A stretch of DNA of 46,965 nt from Nonomuraea deserti (GTDB taxonomy: Bacteria; Actinomycetota; Actinomycetes; Streptosporangiales; Streptosporangiaceae): contig NZ_SMKO01000061.1 of the NCBI RefSeq assembly GCF_004348685.1, positions 1 to 46,965 on the forward strand, read 5' to 3'. Both the position numbers and the translations under genes were made by a program. The notes beneath the pieces were generated by a model. The model saw only the letters and a program-made list of their open reading frames with translations. It did no database searches and had not been told where the DNA came from. This document shows, piece after piece, positions 1-8,360 of this stretch. How positions within the stretch are numbered: position 1 is the stretch's first letter; each line of letters starts with the position of its first letter.

Positions 1-2
1 AC

Positions 3-344
3 CCCATCGAGATCCCCGCCCAGGAGATGTACGGCGAGCAGTTCGACATCCCGGCCCCCGACGAGCTGATCTTCATCAGCTCGTTCACCGGCGGCGAGGT
101 GTTCCGCAGCGGCTGCACCTTCCGCCGCGGCAACGGCAGGATCTTCTACTTCAGTCCCGGCGACCAGGACTACCCGGTGTACCACCACCCGGACGTGCTG
201 CATGTCATCGCCAACGGAGCCGAATGGGCGGCCGCCGACCCGTCACGGCGCGAGCTGCCGGCCCTGCTCCGCTCCGAGGAGGGCGGCTTCAGCGCCGGGC
301 ACGGCCACCAGGGCGCGATGCACGGCGAGGAGGCCGCGGAGTGA
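3..344 (+). CDS. ThuA-like domain protein, C-terminal part (5' end outside window)
   Basis: The reading frame is open from base 3 to the TGA at 342-344, so the N-terminus lies before the window. The visible part holds a segment rich in aromatic and His residues (FSPGDQDYPVYHHPDVLHVI) near residues 55-75. This is typical of the end of the ThuA fold, a class I glutamine-amidotransferase-like domain named after the trehalose utilization protein ThuA of rhizobia. The C-terminus (HGHQGAMHGEEAAE) is charged. The last codon overlaps the GTG of the next gene by four bases, so the two are translationally coupled. In rhizobia ThuA works with a Gfo/Idh dehydrogenase (ThuB) on 3-keto-disaccharides, and the same pairing is seen here. 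A similar role is inferred; the substrate is unknown. Confidence 0.75.
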   Translation, partial: PIEIPAQEMYGEQFDIPAPDELIFISSFTGGEVFRSGCTFRRGNGRIFYFSPGDQDYPVYHHPDVLHVIANGAEWAAADPSRRELPALLRSEEGGFSAGHGHQGAMHGEEAAE

Positions 345-1426
345 GCGCCGCCGCGAACCCGGTGCGGCCGCTCCGCGTGGTCCAGGTCGGGGCGGGCGCG
401 ATGGGCCGGGTCTGGCTGCGCACCCTGACCGCGTCCGACGACGTCGATCTCGTCGGGGTGGCGGACCTCGACGTCGAGCGGGCGCGGGCCGCCGTGCGCG
501 CCGCCGGTGCCGACGCCAAGGTCGGCGCCTCGCTCGGCGACCTGCTCGCGGACACCGGGCCGGACGCCGTCGTGAACGCCACCGTCCCGGCGGCCCACAA
601 CGAGGTGAACATCGAGGCGCTCTTCGCCGGGCTCCCGGTCCTGTGCGAGAAGCCCGCCGCGCCGACCCTGGCCGAGGCGGCCGTCCAGGTCGCCGCCGCC
701 GAGGCGACCGGCCGGCTGCTGATGATCAGCCAGTCCCGCCGCTACTACGCCGCCCTGGAGGAGTACCGTCGCCGCATCGCCGAGCTCGGCACGCCCGGCC
801 TGCTCAGCACCGGCTTCTTCCGCGGCGAGCGCTTCGGGGGCTTCCGCGACGTGATGGAGCAGCCGCTGCTGGTGGACATGGCCATCCACGCCTTCGACGC
901 GGCCCGTCACCTGCTGGGAGCGGAGCCGATCTCGGTCGTGTGCGAGAGCTGGAACCCCGCCTGGAGCTGGTACCGGGGCGACGCGGCGGCGACCGCGACG
1001 TTCCTGTTCGACGGCGGCACCCGTTACGTCTTCACCGGCTCCTGGTGCTCGGAGGGGCTGGAGACCCCCTGGAACGGCCAGTGGCGGGCCACCGGCCCCG
1101 GAGGCACCGTGACCTGGGACGGCGAGGACCGCGTGACCTCCAGCACCGGCGGCGCGTCCGAGGTGCCGGCGGGCACTCACGAGGAGATCTCCGGGGCGCT
1201 GGCCGAGTTCGTCGCGGCGCTGCGCACGGGCGTCGAACCGTCCGGATCGATCGCCCGCAACATCCGCTCCCTGGCCATGGTGGAGGCGGCGGTGCGCTCG
1301 GCGGAGTCGGGCGCGCGGGTCCACATCGGGGCGCTGCTGGAACAGGCCCACCGGGACGCGCTGGCCCTTCCCGTCCGCGAGGAGATCCGCGCCCGGCTGG
1401 AAGCCTCAGGACCGCGACCCGGCTGA
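341..1426 (+). CDS. Gfo/Idh/MocA family NAD(P)-dependent sugar oxidoreductase
   Basis: 361 residues from a GTG start that overlaps the upstream ThuA-like stop (GTGA). Longer in-frame starts upstream would run through the ThuA gene and are rejected. The N-terminal Rossmann fold has VQVGAGAMGRVW at residues 10-21. The family's EKP motif follows as CEKPAAPT near residue 103, then the C-terminal alpha/beta catalytic half with LVDMAIHAFDAARHL, where the His-x-x-Asp pair is typical of the active site. Members oxidise or reduce sugar or inositol hydroxyls, often at C3 of a glycoside. Next to a ThuA homologue the closest known parallel is the ThuAB 3-ketotrehalose system. The real substrate cannot be read from sequence. 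Confidence 0.9.
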   Translation: MSAAANPVRPLRVVQVGAGAMGRVWLRTLTASDDVDLVGVADLDVERARAAVRAAGADAKVGASLGDLLADTGPDAVVNATVPAAHNEVNIEALFAGLPVLCEKPAAPTLAEAAVQVAAAEATGRLLMISQSRRYYAALEEYRRRIAELGTPGLLSTGFFRGERFGGFRDVMEQPLLVDMAIHAFDAARHLLGAEPISVVCESWNPAWSWYRGDAAATATFLFDGGTRYVFTGSWCSEGLETPWNGQWRATGPGGTVTWDGEDRVTSSTGGASEVPAGTHEEISGALAEFVAALRTGVEPSGSIARNIRSLAMVEAAVRSAESGARVHIGALLEQAHRDALALPVREEIRARLEASGPRPG

Positions 1427-1706
1427 CGGCGCAGCACCTACCGCGGAAGGTCGAGTGATCTGCCGCGGCGGGTTGACGACGTGGGGTGAACGCGACCAGG
1501 AACCCCGCCGCCCCCGGCCCGCAGCGCCGGATGGGCGCAGTCGTGGGCGTCGCCGCCGGCCAGGATGAGGACCTTGGGCGGCGGCCCGCCGGCCGGCGCG
1601 ACCGCCTGATCGATCACAACGGGTTTGGAAGCGTGCCATTGACAGGTGCGTCGGCCGACCGAAAAGATACGGTCGTCCGTACAACTTCGTGGGCAAGAGG
1701 CACCGG
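1427..1706. other. Intergenic region with possible short ThuA-like remnant on the minus strand
   Basis: No intact gene is seen here. Bases 1441-1446 and 1463-1468 form a weak CCGCGG inverted repeat after the dehydrogenase stop. On the minus strand, about 1490-1620 can be read as PPPKVLILAGGDAHDCAHP, which resembles the first beta strand and loop of ThuA-type or amidotransferase-like proteins. It has no start signal and no conserved continuation, so it is at best a fragment. The promoter and operator of the GntR gene occupy the right end (1639-1686). Confidence 0.35.
1639..1686 (+). promoter_or_regulatory. Promoter and GntR-type operator of the sugar operon
   Basis: A perfect -35 TTGACA lies at 1639-1644 and a -10-like AAAGAT at 1663-1668 (18-bp spacer). 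Overlapping and following the -10 is the interrupted palindrome TACGG-TCGT-CCGTA at 1668-1681. The 24-bp block 1663-1686 recurs with one mismatch on the minus strand at 12818-12841, in front of the secreted hydrolase, with TTGACA at nearly the same distance. Position over the -10 suggests repression by occlusion, presumably by the GntR protein encoded immediately downstream, since such regulators usually bind their own promoter. Confidence 0.75.
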
Positions 1707-2492
1707 ATGACCGACATCGACTGGGCGCGGCGGCTGGCTCTGGAACCGGGCGCCGCCGTGCCGCTCTACTATCAGCTGCGCGAGCGCCTGCGCGCGGTGA
1801 TCGGCGAGTGCGAGCCCGACACCCCGATCCCGGCGGAGAAGGACCTCATGGTGTTCGCCGGGGTGAGCCGGGCCACCGCGCGGCGGGCGATCGGCGACCT
1901 GGTCCAGGAGGGGCTGCTGGTGGCCCGGCAGGGCAGCGGCACCTACACCGCACCGGTCGGGGTCACCTCCGAGCTTCTGGGCTCCCGGCCGGCCGGCTTC
2001 ACCGAGACGATGGCCAGGCTGGGCCGCAAGCCGACCACGCGGGTGCTCGCGGCGCGCGCGCAGCCGTGCGCCGCCGACCTCGCACCGGCGCTCGGCCTGG
2101 AGGCCGGCGGCGAGGTCGTCTTCCTCGAACGCCTCCGACTGCTCGACGACGAGCCCTGCATGATCGAGAGCGCCCACCTGCCCGCCGAGCTGGTGCCCGG
2201 CATCCTCGACGAGGACCTGACCGGATCGCTCTACGGCCTGCTGCGGCTGAAGTACGGGCTGACCCCGGCCTCGGGCAAGGAGACGATCGGCGCGGTCAAC
2301 GCCGACTACCGCCTGGCCGGGCTGCTGCACGTGCCCATGGCCGCGGCCCTGCTGGCCACCGCGCGGTCGACGGTCACCGAGGGCGGGCTGCCGCTTGAAT
2401 ACACGATCCGCCACGCCAGAGGCGACCTCGCCGTGTTCTCCGTCGAGCTCAACGACGCGAAGAACGCCCTGATGGGTCAGGAGCCGAGTTGA
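1707..2492 (+). CDS. GntR family transcriptional regulator (HutC/UTRA subfamily)
   Basis: 261 residues. ATG 1707 is chosen over the in-frame GTG 1689 because AAGAGG at 1695-1700 sits six bases before it. Residues 15-80 form the winged helix-turn-helix of GntR proteins (PLYYQLRERLRAVI, then AGVSRATARRAIGDLVQEGLL and the wing RQGSGTYTA). The C-terminal part, about 95-250, matches the UTRA ligand-binding domain (VFLERLRLLDDEPCMIESAHLP, then the closing strand PLEYTIRHARGDLAVFSV). These repressors release DNA when they bind a sugar phosphate or related metabolite. It opens the operon, overlaps the next gene by four bases, and probably controls both this operon and the secreted hydrolase at 11980-12807. 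Confidence 0.92.
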   Translation: MTDIDWARRLALEPGAAVPLYYQLRERLRAVIGECEPDTPIPAEKDLMVFAGVSRATARRAIGDLVQEGLLVARQGSGTYTAPVGVTSELLGSRPAGFTETMARLGRKPTTRVLAARAQPCAADLAPALGLEAGGEVVFLERLRLLDDEPCMIESAHLPAELVPGILDEDLTGSLYGLLRLKYGLTPASGKETIGAVNADYRLAGLLHVPMAAALLATARSTVTEGGLPLEYTIRHARGDLAVFSVELNDAKNALMGQEPS

Positions 2493-3739
2493 ACGGCGTG
2501 TCCAGACGGCGCCTGCTCGCCGCCGCCGCGCTCGCCCCCGTGCTGGCGGCGTGCGGCGGCCGCGCGGAGCCCGAGGCGCCCGCCGACGGCGTGCCGCGCG
2601 GCGACCTGTCGGTCTGGCTGCACCAGACGCGGGCCTACGACGCGGTCTTCACCCCGCTGGTCGAGAAGTACACGCGGGAGTTCCGCGAGGTCGGTGTGAA
2701 GCCCCTCTACATCCCCGTCGCCCAGCTCGACACCAAGCTGCTCACCGCCTTCACGGGCGGCTCGCCACCCGACGTGTTCAGGATCGGCGGCTGGACCGTC
2801 CCCGGCCATGCCCGCAAGGGCCGGTTGGCGCCCGCAGAACCGTCGCTCAGCGGCGGCTACGACAAGGCCGCGATCGACTCCCTCACCTACGAGGGCAAGG
2901 TCTACGGCGTGCCGACCGACTACACCCTCTGCTACCTCTACTACCGCCGTGACCGGTTCGCCGAGGCCGGGCTCGACCCGGACAAGCCGCCCTCCACCTG
3001 GGAGGAGGTCGCCGACTACAGCAAGCGGCTCACCTCGGCCGACGGCGAGAAGGTCGGCCTGCAGTGGATCCTCGGCAACCCGCAGTGGACGGTCATGCAG
3101 CTCCTCGCCCTGGTCAAGGGGAAGGGCGGCACGATCCTCAGCCCCGACGGCAGCAAGGCCACGATGGCCACCGACGCGGGCGTGGCGGCGCTGCGGTTCT
3201 ACGCCGGCCTGGGCAACGCCAAGCTCTCCGACCCGCTGTCCGCCTTCGGGCTGTTCGCCGGCGGGAAGGCGGCGATGCTCGTCTCCGGCCTGTTCGCGAT
3301 GGACCTGCTCCCGACGCTCAACAAGAAGCTCGAGTCCGGCAAGGTCTACGACATCGCGCCGATGCCGCGCTTCGACGCCGGGCCGGCGGTGGTGCCCGCC
3401 TACACCTGGGGCTGGGCGGTGGCCGACAAGAGCGAGATCCGCCACACGGCCTGGCACTTCATCGACTACCTGCAGCGGCCCGACGTGGCGGCCGAGCAGC
3501 TGCGCGAGGCGGGCTCGCTCACGCCGATCACGGGCTGGGAGAAGCTCGAAGGCGCCGACCGGAAGGCCATCGAGATCATGGCGGCCTCCGCGCCGCACGC
3601 CGACTTCGGCCCGAGGACCCCGGTGTGGGCCGAGATGGCCAAGGCGCTAACCGACGCGGGCGATGCCGTGGCACACGGGAAGAAGACCCCTGAGCAGGCC
3701 GCGCAGGACTTCGACCAGGCGATGCGGCTCGCCCTGTGA
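2489..3739 (+). CDS. ABC transporter sugar-binding lipoprotein (family 1)
   Basis: 416 residues. TTG 2489 overlaps the GntR stop and has AGGAG at 2479-2483 in front; GTG 2498 is the alternative. The N-terminus SRRRLLAAAALAPVLAACGG combines a twin-arginine-like stretch with a lipobox (LAAC, lipidated Cys near residue 22). The rest is a type 1 extracellular solute-binding fold: LSVWLHQTRAYDAVFTPLVEKYTREF at the start, GGSPPDVFRIGGW, then TDYTLCYLYYRRDRFAEAGLDP and the hinge region. It delivers a sugar or oligosaccharide to the two permeases that follow. The ligand is unknown. Confidence 0.92.
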   Translation: MNGVSRRRLLAAAALAPVLAACGGRAEPEAPADGVPRGDLSVWLHQTRAYDAVFTPLVEKYTREFREVGVKPLYIPVAQLDTKLLTAFTGGSPPDVFRIGGWTVPGHARKGRLAPAEPSLSGGYDKAAIDSLTYEGKVYGVPTDYTLCYLYYRRDRFAEAGLDPDKPPSTWEEVADYSKRLTSADGEKVGLQWILGNPQWTVMQLLALVKGKGGTILSPDGSKATMATDAGVAALRFYAGLGNAKLSDPLSAFGLFAGGKAAMLVSGLFAMDLLPTLNKKLESGKVYDIAPMPRFDAGPAVVPAYTWGWAVADKSEIRHTAWHFIDYLQRPDVAAEQLREAGSLTPITGWEKLEGADRKAIEIMAASAPHADFGPRTPVWAEMAKALTDAGDAVAHGKKTPEQAAQDFDQAMRLAL

Positions 3740-4653
3740 CAGCCGTCCAGCTGCGGCTCGGGCGCACGGCCACGCTGTCGGGCCAGGGGCAGCGGCGGGC
3801 GGAAGGACGGGCCGGCGGGCTGCTGGCGCTGCCCGCGGCGATCTACTTCGGCGTGTTCTGGCTGCTGCCGTTCCTGTCGGCGGCCTATCTGAGCTTCACC
3901 CGCTACGACCTGGCCGGGATGCCGGAGTGGACCGGCCTGGACAACTACCGCAAGATGGTGGAGGACCCGGGGTTCTGGAACTCCGCCCAGGTCACCGCCG
4001 CCTACACGGCGGGCTCGGTGATCCCGTCGATCGTGCTCGCCCTGGCGATCGCCGTGCCGCTGTCGAAGCCCGGCCGCCTCAACGGCGTGTTGCGCGGCCT
4101 GATGATGATCCCGGCGGTGATGCCGCTGGTGGCCACCTCCGTGGTCTGGCGGATCATCTACGCCGACGGCGGACCGGCCAACGCGGTGCTCGGCCTCGCG
4201 GGGCTCGCGCCGGTGTCCTGGCTGACCGACGACGGGATCGCGCTCTGGGCCCTGGTGATCATGGTCACCTGGAAACACCTCGGGCTCTTCGTGATCATCC
4301 TGACGGCCGGGCTCCAGGGCCTGCCGCCCAGCGTGTACGAGGCCGCCGCGCTGGACGGCGCGGGACCCGTACGCGCCTTCTTCTCGATCACCGTTCCGCT
4401 GCTGCGCAGGACCCTGCTGTTCGTGCTGGTCATCGCCGTGGTGGGGTCGATGCAGGCGTTCATCCCCGCGTTCCTGCTGACCGGCGGAGGGCCGGCGGGC
4501 GCCACCGAGGTGCTGCCGTACTACATGTGGTCGAACGCCTTCGCCTTCGAGCGCATGGGCTACGCCTCGGCCATGGCGATGGTGCTGCTCGCCCTGCTGG
4601 TCGTGCTGTCGCTCGTGCAGTTCCGGTTCCTGCGCGGCGGTGGCGATGAGTAG
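3736..4653 (+). CDS. CUT1-type sugar ABC transporter permease (MalF/UgpA-like)
   Basis: 305 residues from GTG 3736, overlapping the binding-protein stop by four bases. Six hydrophobic segments are visible, the first at LLALPAAIYFGVFWLLPFLSA. The cytoplasmic EAA loop that docks the ATPase appears as PPSVYEAAALDGAGPVRAFF followed by SITVPLL. It forms the inner-membrane channel with the next gene product. No cognate ATPase gene is present in the operon. Actinomycete CUT1 systems often use a shared MsiK-type ATPase encoded elsewhere, so that is the likely partner. Confidence 0.93.
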   Translation: MTAVQLRLGRTATLSGQGQRRAEGRAGGLLALPAAIYFGVFWLLPFLSAAYLSFTRYDLAGMPEWTGLDNYRKMVEDPGFWNSAQVTAAYTAGSVIPSIVLALAIAVPLSKPGRLNGVLRGLMMIPAVMPLVATSVVWRIIYADGGPANAVLGLAGLAPVSWLTDDGIALWALVIMVTWKHLGLFVIILTAGLQGLPPSVYEAAALDGAGPVRAFFSITVPLLRRTLLFVLVIAVVGSMQAFIPAFLLTGGGPAGATEVLPYYMWSNAFAFERMGYASAMAMVLLALLVVLSLVQFRFLRGGGDE

Positions 4654-5419
4654 GGTCCTGCTCCCGCTGGTGGTCGCGGTCATGCTGCTGCCCGTCGGCG
4701 TCATGGCCGTCGTGGCCTCGGCGCCCGAGGGCGGCGGCGCGGAGTTCAGCCTGTTCGCCAACATCGCCGAGATGTTCGCCGGCGGCGGCTTCCCCGTCTA
4801 TTTCGGCAACAGCCTCATCCTGTCCTTCGGCATCGGCCTGCTCGACGTGCTCTTCGCCGGCGCGAGCGGCTACGCGCTCGCCCGGCTCCGCTTCCGCGGC
4901 AGAAAGGCGCTGTTCGCCCTGGTCGTCGTCACGCTGGCGCTCTCGCCCACCGTCGTGATGGTGCCCGTCTACGTGATCGTCCACCAGCTCGGCTGGATCG
5001 ACACCTACCAGGGCATGATCGTGCCGAGCATGATCAGCGCGTTCGGCGTGTTCCTGGTCCGCCAGTTCGCCCTCGGCCTGCCCGAGGAGTTGCTGCTCGC
5101 GGCGCGGGTGGACGGCGCGGGCGAGTTCCGGATCTTCGCCACCATCGCGGTGCCTCTGCTGCGGCCCGCGCTGCTGACGCTGTTCCTGCTGCAGTTCCTC
5201 ACGCAGTGGGACAACCTGCTCTGGCCGCTGCTCGTCGCCAACGACCCGGCGCTGTGGCCGCTGCCGGTCGGGATCTCCCAGCTGCAGACCGAGATCGGCT
5301 ACGACATCCGGCTGATGACCACCGCGGCGCTGGTCACCGCGGTGCCGCCCATCGTCGTCATGTTCTTCCTCCAGCGCTATTACGTCGCCGGACTGACCCT
5401 CGGGGGTGTCAAGAAGTGA
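4646..5419 (+). CDS. CUT1-type sugar ABC transporter permease (MalG/UgpE-like)
   Basis: 257 residues from ATG 4646, inside the last codons of the previous permease (8-base overlap). GTG 4640 is an alternative two codons longer. The first transmembrane helix starts at once (LLPLVVAVMLLPVGVMAVV). The EAA loop is EELLLAARVDGAGEFRIFAT near residues 147-166, followed by IAVPLLRPALLTLFLL. The C-terminal QRYYVAGLTLGGVKK is the ending usual for MalG-type permeases. It pairs with the MalF-like subunit. Its stop overlaps the GTG of the glycosidase gene, so transport and intracellular processing are translated as one unit. Confidence 0.93.
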   Translation: MSRVLLPLVVAVMLLPVGVMAVVASAPEGGGAEFSLFANIAEMFAGGGFPVYFGNSLILSFGIGLLDVLFAGASGYALARLRFRGRKALFALVVVTLALSPTVVMVPVYVIVHQLGWIDTYQGMIVPSMISAFGVFLVRQFALGLPEELLLAARVDGAGEFRIFATIAVPLLRPALLTLFLLQFLTQWDNLLWPLLVANDPALWPLPVGISQLQTEIGYDIRLMTTAALVTAVPPIVVMFFLQRYYVAGLTLGGVKK

Positions 5420-7503
5420 CCGCCTTCGGCGAGTGGACGCTCGTCCACGGCCTGCCCGCGTTCTCGTACACGATGGACCAGGACGGCGACCCGCGGGCGC
5501 TGTGGGACCCGATCCTCGATCCGCCGACCCGGCGGCACGCCGTCCACCTGGGGAACCGGCGCATCACGCTGGTGGCCGACAACTACGGGCGCTGCGACCT
5601 CTTCGACGAGCACACCGGGCTGCGCTGGCTGACCCGCGACACCGGCGTCGCCACCGCCGGCGGCCTGTCGACCGCGGGCTCCACGACGGAGCGGCTGTTC
5701 GGGCCCGCGTTCGCGGTGGTGCGGGTGGCCGGCGAGCGGCTGTCGCTGGAGCGCACCGTGCTCTGCCCGGAGGGCGAGCAGCCCTGGGTGCTGGTCCGGC
5801 TGCGCGTCCGCAACCTGACGGACGAGCGGGTACGCGTGCCGCTGACCGAGGAGTGGCAGTCCCGCCCGGCCGAGGTCAGCCTGATCAGCGGCCCGGCGCC
5901 GGCTCCCGACCCCGGTCTCGAACTGGAGCTGATCGGCGGCGAGCGCACCCGCTCCGGGCGCCTCACGATCCCCCTCGACCTGGAGCCGGGCGGCGAGCGG
6001 ACCGTCGAGCTGCGGTACGGCCTGCTCGACGAGGGTGCTCCGGTGAGCGGCGGCACCGAGGCGAGCCTCGCCGGGCTGGCCGCGCGGCTGCCCCGGGCAC
6101 ACGCCGCCCAGGCTCCCGAGGCCGAGCGCGAGGTCCCCTGGCACGCGGCGCTGCTGGCCGGCGGCTCCTGCGCCGACGGGGTGCTCGGCGGCCACACCCT
6201 CGACCAGGGCTCGTGCTACTCCTTCCGGCACGGGTTCAACGGGGCCGCCCGCGACCCGCTCCAGCACGCGCTGCCGCTCGTGTACACCGAGCCCGACCTG
6301 GCCCTGTCCGTGCTGCGCAACACCTGCGCCTGGGGGAGCCCGGACGGCGACCTGCCGTACGCGCTGCGACCGGACAAGTCACCGTGGACCGACCTGTTCC
6401 GGCCGTCCGACCAGAACCTGTGGGCGCTGTGGCTGGCCGCCGAGTACCTCGCCGCGACCGGGGACGCGGCGGCGTTCGGCGCGGACGTGCCCTACCACCC
6501 GGTGCACGACGCGCGGCCGGTGCCGCTCGGGGAGCACCTGCGGCGGCAGTTCCGCTTCTTCGCCGACGTCGTCGGGCGCGGCGACCACGGGCACGTGCGC
6601 ATCCTCAACGCCGACTGGAACGACCTGGCGATCTCCAGGAGCGGCGCGCCCGCCGAGGACATGATCGAACGCGGCGAATCGGTGCTGAACTCCGCGATGG
6701 CGGCTTGGGTGCTGCCCCGCTACGCGGCGCTGGCCGAGCGGCTCGGCGACCACGCGACCGGCAAGGAGGCGCGCGAGCTGGGCGGGACGCTGCGCGACCT
6801 GGTGGCCGGCGAGTGGACGGGACGCTGGTTCCGCCGCGCCTACGGCCCCGGCGTGGTGGTCGGCGAGGACGACCTGTGGCTGGAGGTCCAGCCGTGGGCG
6901 ATCCTCTGCGGCGCCGCCACGCCCGGCCAGGCCCGCGCCCTGCTGGACACGATCGAGGCCACGGCCGCCGCCGAATCGCCCCTGGGCGCCCGCGTACGAT
7001 GGCCCGCCCTGCCGGGCAGCCGGGCCGGGGACGGCGCGATCTGGTACGCGATCAACATGACGCTCATCTGGGCCGCCGCCGAGCACGCCCCCGAACTGGG
7101 CTGGTCATGGTGGCGGCGCATGTCGCTGGCCTCCCACGCGGCCGCCTATCCGGACGTGTGGGAGGGCACGCTGTCCGGCCCCGACGCCTACCTGCCGCCC
7201 GAGTCCGCCCGCCCAGGCCGCACCTGGGACCTGGCCCACCTCGGCGTCGCCATGCAGGCCTACCCGGTGGCCAACCTGCACGCGCACGCCCAGCCGCTGC
7301 TGGCCTACCTGCGGCTGCTGGGCGTCGTACCCGACGGGTCGGGCCGGCTCCACGTCGGCGGCGGCGCCTCGTTCCGGAGCCGGGTGCTGACCGTCGCGCC
7401 GGACGGGAGCGGGCGGCTCGCGCCCCTCGGCCCGGTCGAGCTGGTCACCCCGGCCGGCCCTGTGTCCGGCCCCGTGTCCGGCGCAGGCCCGCTCACGTGG
7501 TGA
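5416..7503 (+). CDS. GH94-like (alpha/alpha)6 glycoside hydrolase or phosphorylase, intracellular
   Basis: 695 residues from GTG 5416 (overlaps the permease stop). No signal peptide is seen, so it should act on the imported sugar. Residues 1-270 look like a beta-sandwich with a GH94-like start (HLGNRRITLVADNYGRCDLF). The C-terminal 400 residues show helical-barrel signatures: FRHGFNGAARDPLQHA, where cellobiose-phosphorylase-like enzymes have a GYRD-x-x-QD motif, and LNADWNDLAI, where GH94 enzymes have DWND with the catalytic Asp (here Asp400). Agreement is partial, so it may be a divergent phosphorylase or a hydrolase of a related (alpha/alpha)6 family. The ROK kinase next door could phosphorylate its released sugar. 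Linkage and sugar are unknown. Confidence 0.72.
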   Translation: MTAFGEWTLVHGLPAFSYTMDQDGDPRALWDPILDPPTRRHAVHLGNRRITLVADNYGRCDLFDEHTGLRWLTRDTGVATAGGLSTAGSTTERLFGPAFAVVRVAGERLSLERTVLCPEGEQPWVLVRLRVRNLTDERVRVPLTEEWQSRPAEVSLISGPAPAPDPGLELELIGGERTRSGRLTIPLDLEPGGERTVELRYGLLDEGAPVSGGTEASLAGLAARLPRAHAAQAPEAEREVPWHAALLAGGSCADGVLGGHTLDQGSCYSFRHGFNGAARDPLQHALPLVYTEPDLALSVLRNTCAWGSPDGDLPYALRPDKSPWTDLFRPSDQNLWALWLAAEYLAATGDAAAFGADVPYHPVHDARPVPLGEHLRRQFRFFADVVGRGDHGHVRILNADWNDLAISRSGAPAEDMIERGESVLNSAMAAWVLPRYAALAERLGDHATGKEARELGGTLRDLVAGEWTGRWFRRAYGPGVVVGEDDLWLEVQPWAILCGAATPGQARALLDTIEATAAAESPLGARVRWPALPGSRAGDGAIWYAINMTLIWAAAEHAPELGWSWWRRMSLASHAAAYPDVWEGTLSGPDAYLPPESARPGRTWDLAHLGVAMQAYPVANLHAHAQPLLAYLRLLGVVPDGSGRLHVGGGASFRSRVLTVAPDGSGRLAPLGPVELVTPAGPVSGPVSGAGPLTW

Positions 7504-8360
7504 CGCGGCTCGGGGTCGACGTCGGGGGCACCACCGTGAAGTGGGCGCTCCTCGGCGCGGACCACGAGGTGGTCGGCTCGGGCTCCGCGCCGACGCCGCC
7601 CGGGCCCGGCGCGGTGGTGGCCCTGGCCGGCGGGCTGGTACGCGAGGGCGTGACGAGCATCGGGATCGGGCTGCCCGGCCACGTGGACCGGACCGCCGGG
7701 ATCGCCGAGTTCGTGCCCAACCCGCCGGGGGACTGGACGGGCTTCCCCGTCGGGCCCGAGCTGCGCGCCGGCACCGGGCTGCCGGTCGCCGTGGTCAACG
7801 ACGCCCGCGCGTTCGCGCTGGCCGAGCTCCGCGCGGGGGCCGCCCGCGGCATGTCCGACGTGCTCTTCGCAGTGCTCGGGACGGGCGTCGGCGGGGCGGT
7901 GGCGCTGGGCGGCGAGATCCTCGCGGGGCCCCGTGACAACCTGGGCGAGGTCGGCCACATCACGGTCGACTCCTACGGGCCGCGGTGCTGCTGCGGCAAC
8001 CGCGGGTGCGCCGAGACCTACGCCGCGGGCCCGGCGATCGTGCGGGGACTCGACGGCTTCGCCACCCCGGCCGCCGTCGCGGCGGCGGCACGGGCGGGCG
8101 ACCGGGTGGCCGCGGCGGCGATGAGCCGGGCCGGCTGGGCGCTGGGGGTGGCGCTCGGGGACGCGGCGGCGCTGCTCGGGATGGGGACGATCGTCGTCGG
8201 AGGCGGCGTGGCCGGGGCGCTCGACCTCATGCTGACCGCCATGCGCGACGAGTTCGAGCGGAGGCGTCCGCTCATCGGTGACGTGACGGTGCTGCCCGCC
8301 GCGCTCGGCCCGTGGGCCGGGGCGATCGGTGCCGCGCTCTATGGAGGTGAGCCGCAGTGA
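7500..8360 (+). CDS. ROK family sugar kinase
   Basis: 286 residues from GTG 7500, overlapping the glycosidase stop; GTG 7497 is the alternative. The N-terminal phosphate loop reads GVDVGGTTVKWALL (residues 5-18). The catalytic Asp is Asp101 in VVNDARAFAL. The ROK zinc and sugar motif is complete: GEVGHITV with His153, then Cys163-x-Cys165-GNRG-Cys170-A-Glu172. An intact zinc site and a lack of any N-terminal DNA-binding domain make this an active kinase for a hexose or N-acylhexosamine rather than a ROK repressor. It overlaps the SIS-domain gene by four bases, which suggests the two act on the same phosphosugar. Confidence 0.93.
   Translation: MTRLGVDVGGTTVKWALLGADHEVVGSGSAPTPPGPGAVVALAGGLVREGVTSIGIGLPGHVDRTAGIAEFVPNPPGDWTGFPVGPELRAGTGLPVAVVNDARAFALAELRAGAARGMSDVLFAVLGTGVGGAVALGGEILAGPRDNLGEVGHITVDSYGPRCCCGNRGCAETYAAGPAIVRGLDGFATPAAVAAAARAGDRVAAAAMSRAGWALGVALGDAAALLGMGTIVVGGGVAGALDLMLTAMRDEFERRRPLIGDVTVLPAALGPWAGAIGAALYGGEPQ

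Noticed and set aside
5406..8360. A 984-codon plus-strand open frame across the glycosidase and ROK genes
   Set aside because: Only its last 286 codons are the ROK kinase. The rest is an Arg/Pro/Gly-rich shadow of the glycosidase.
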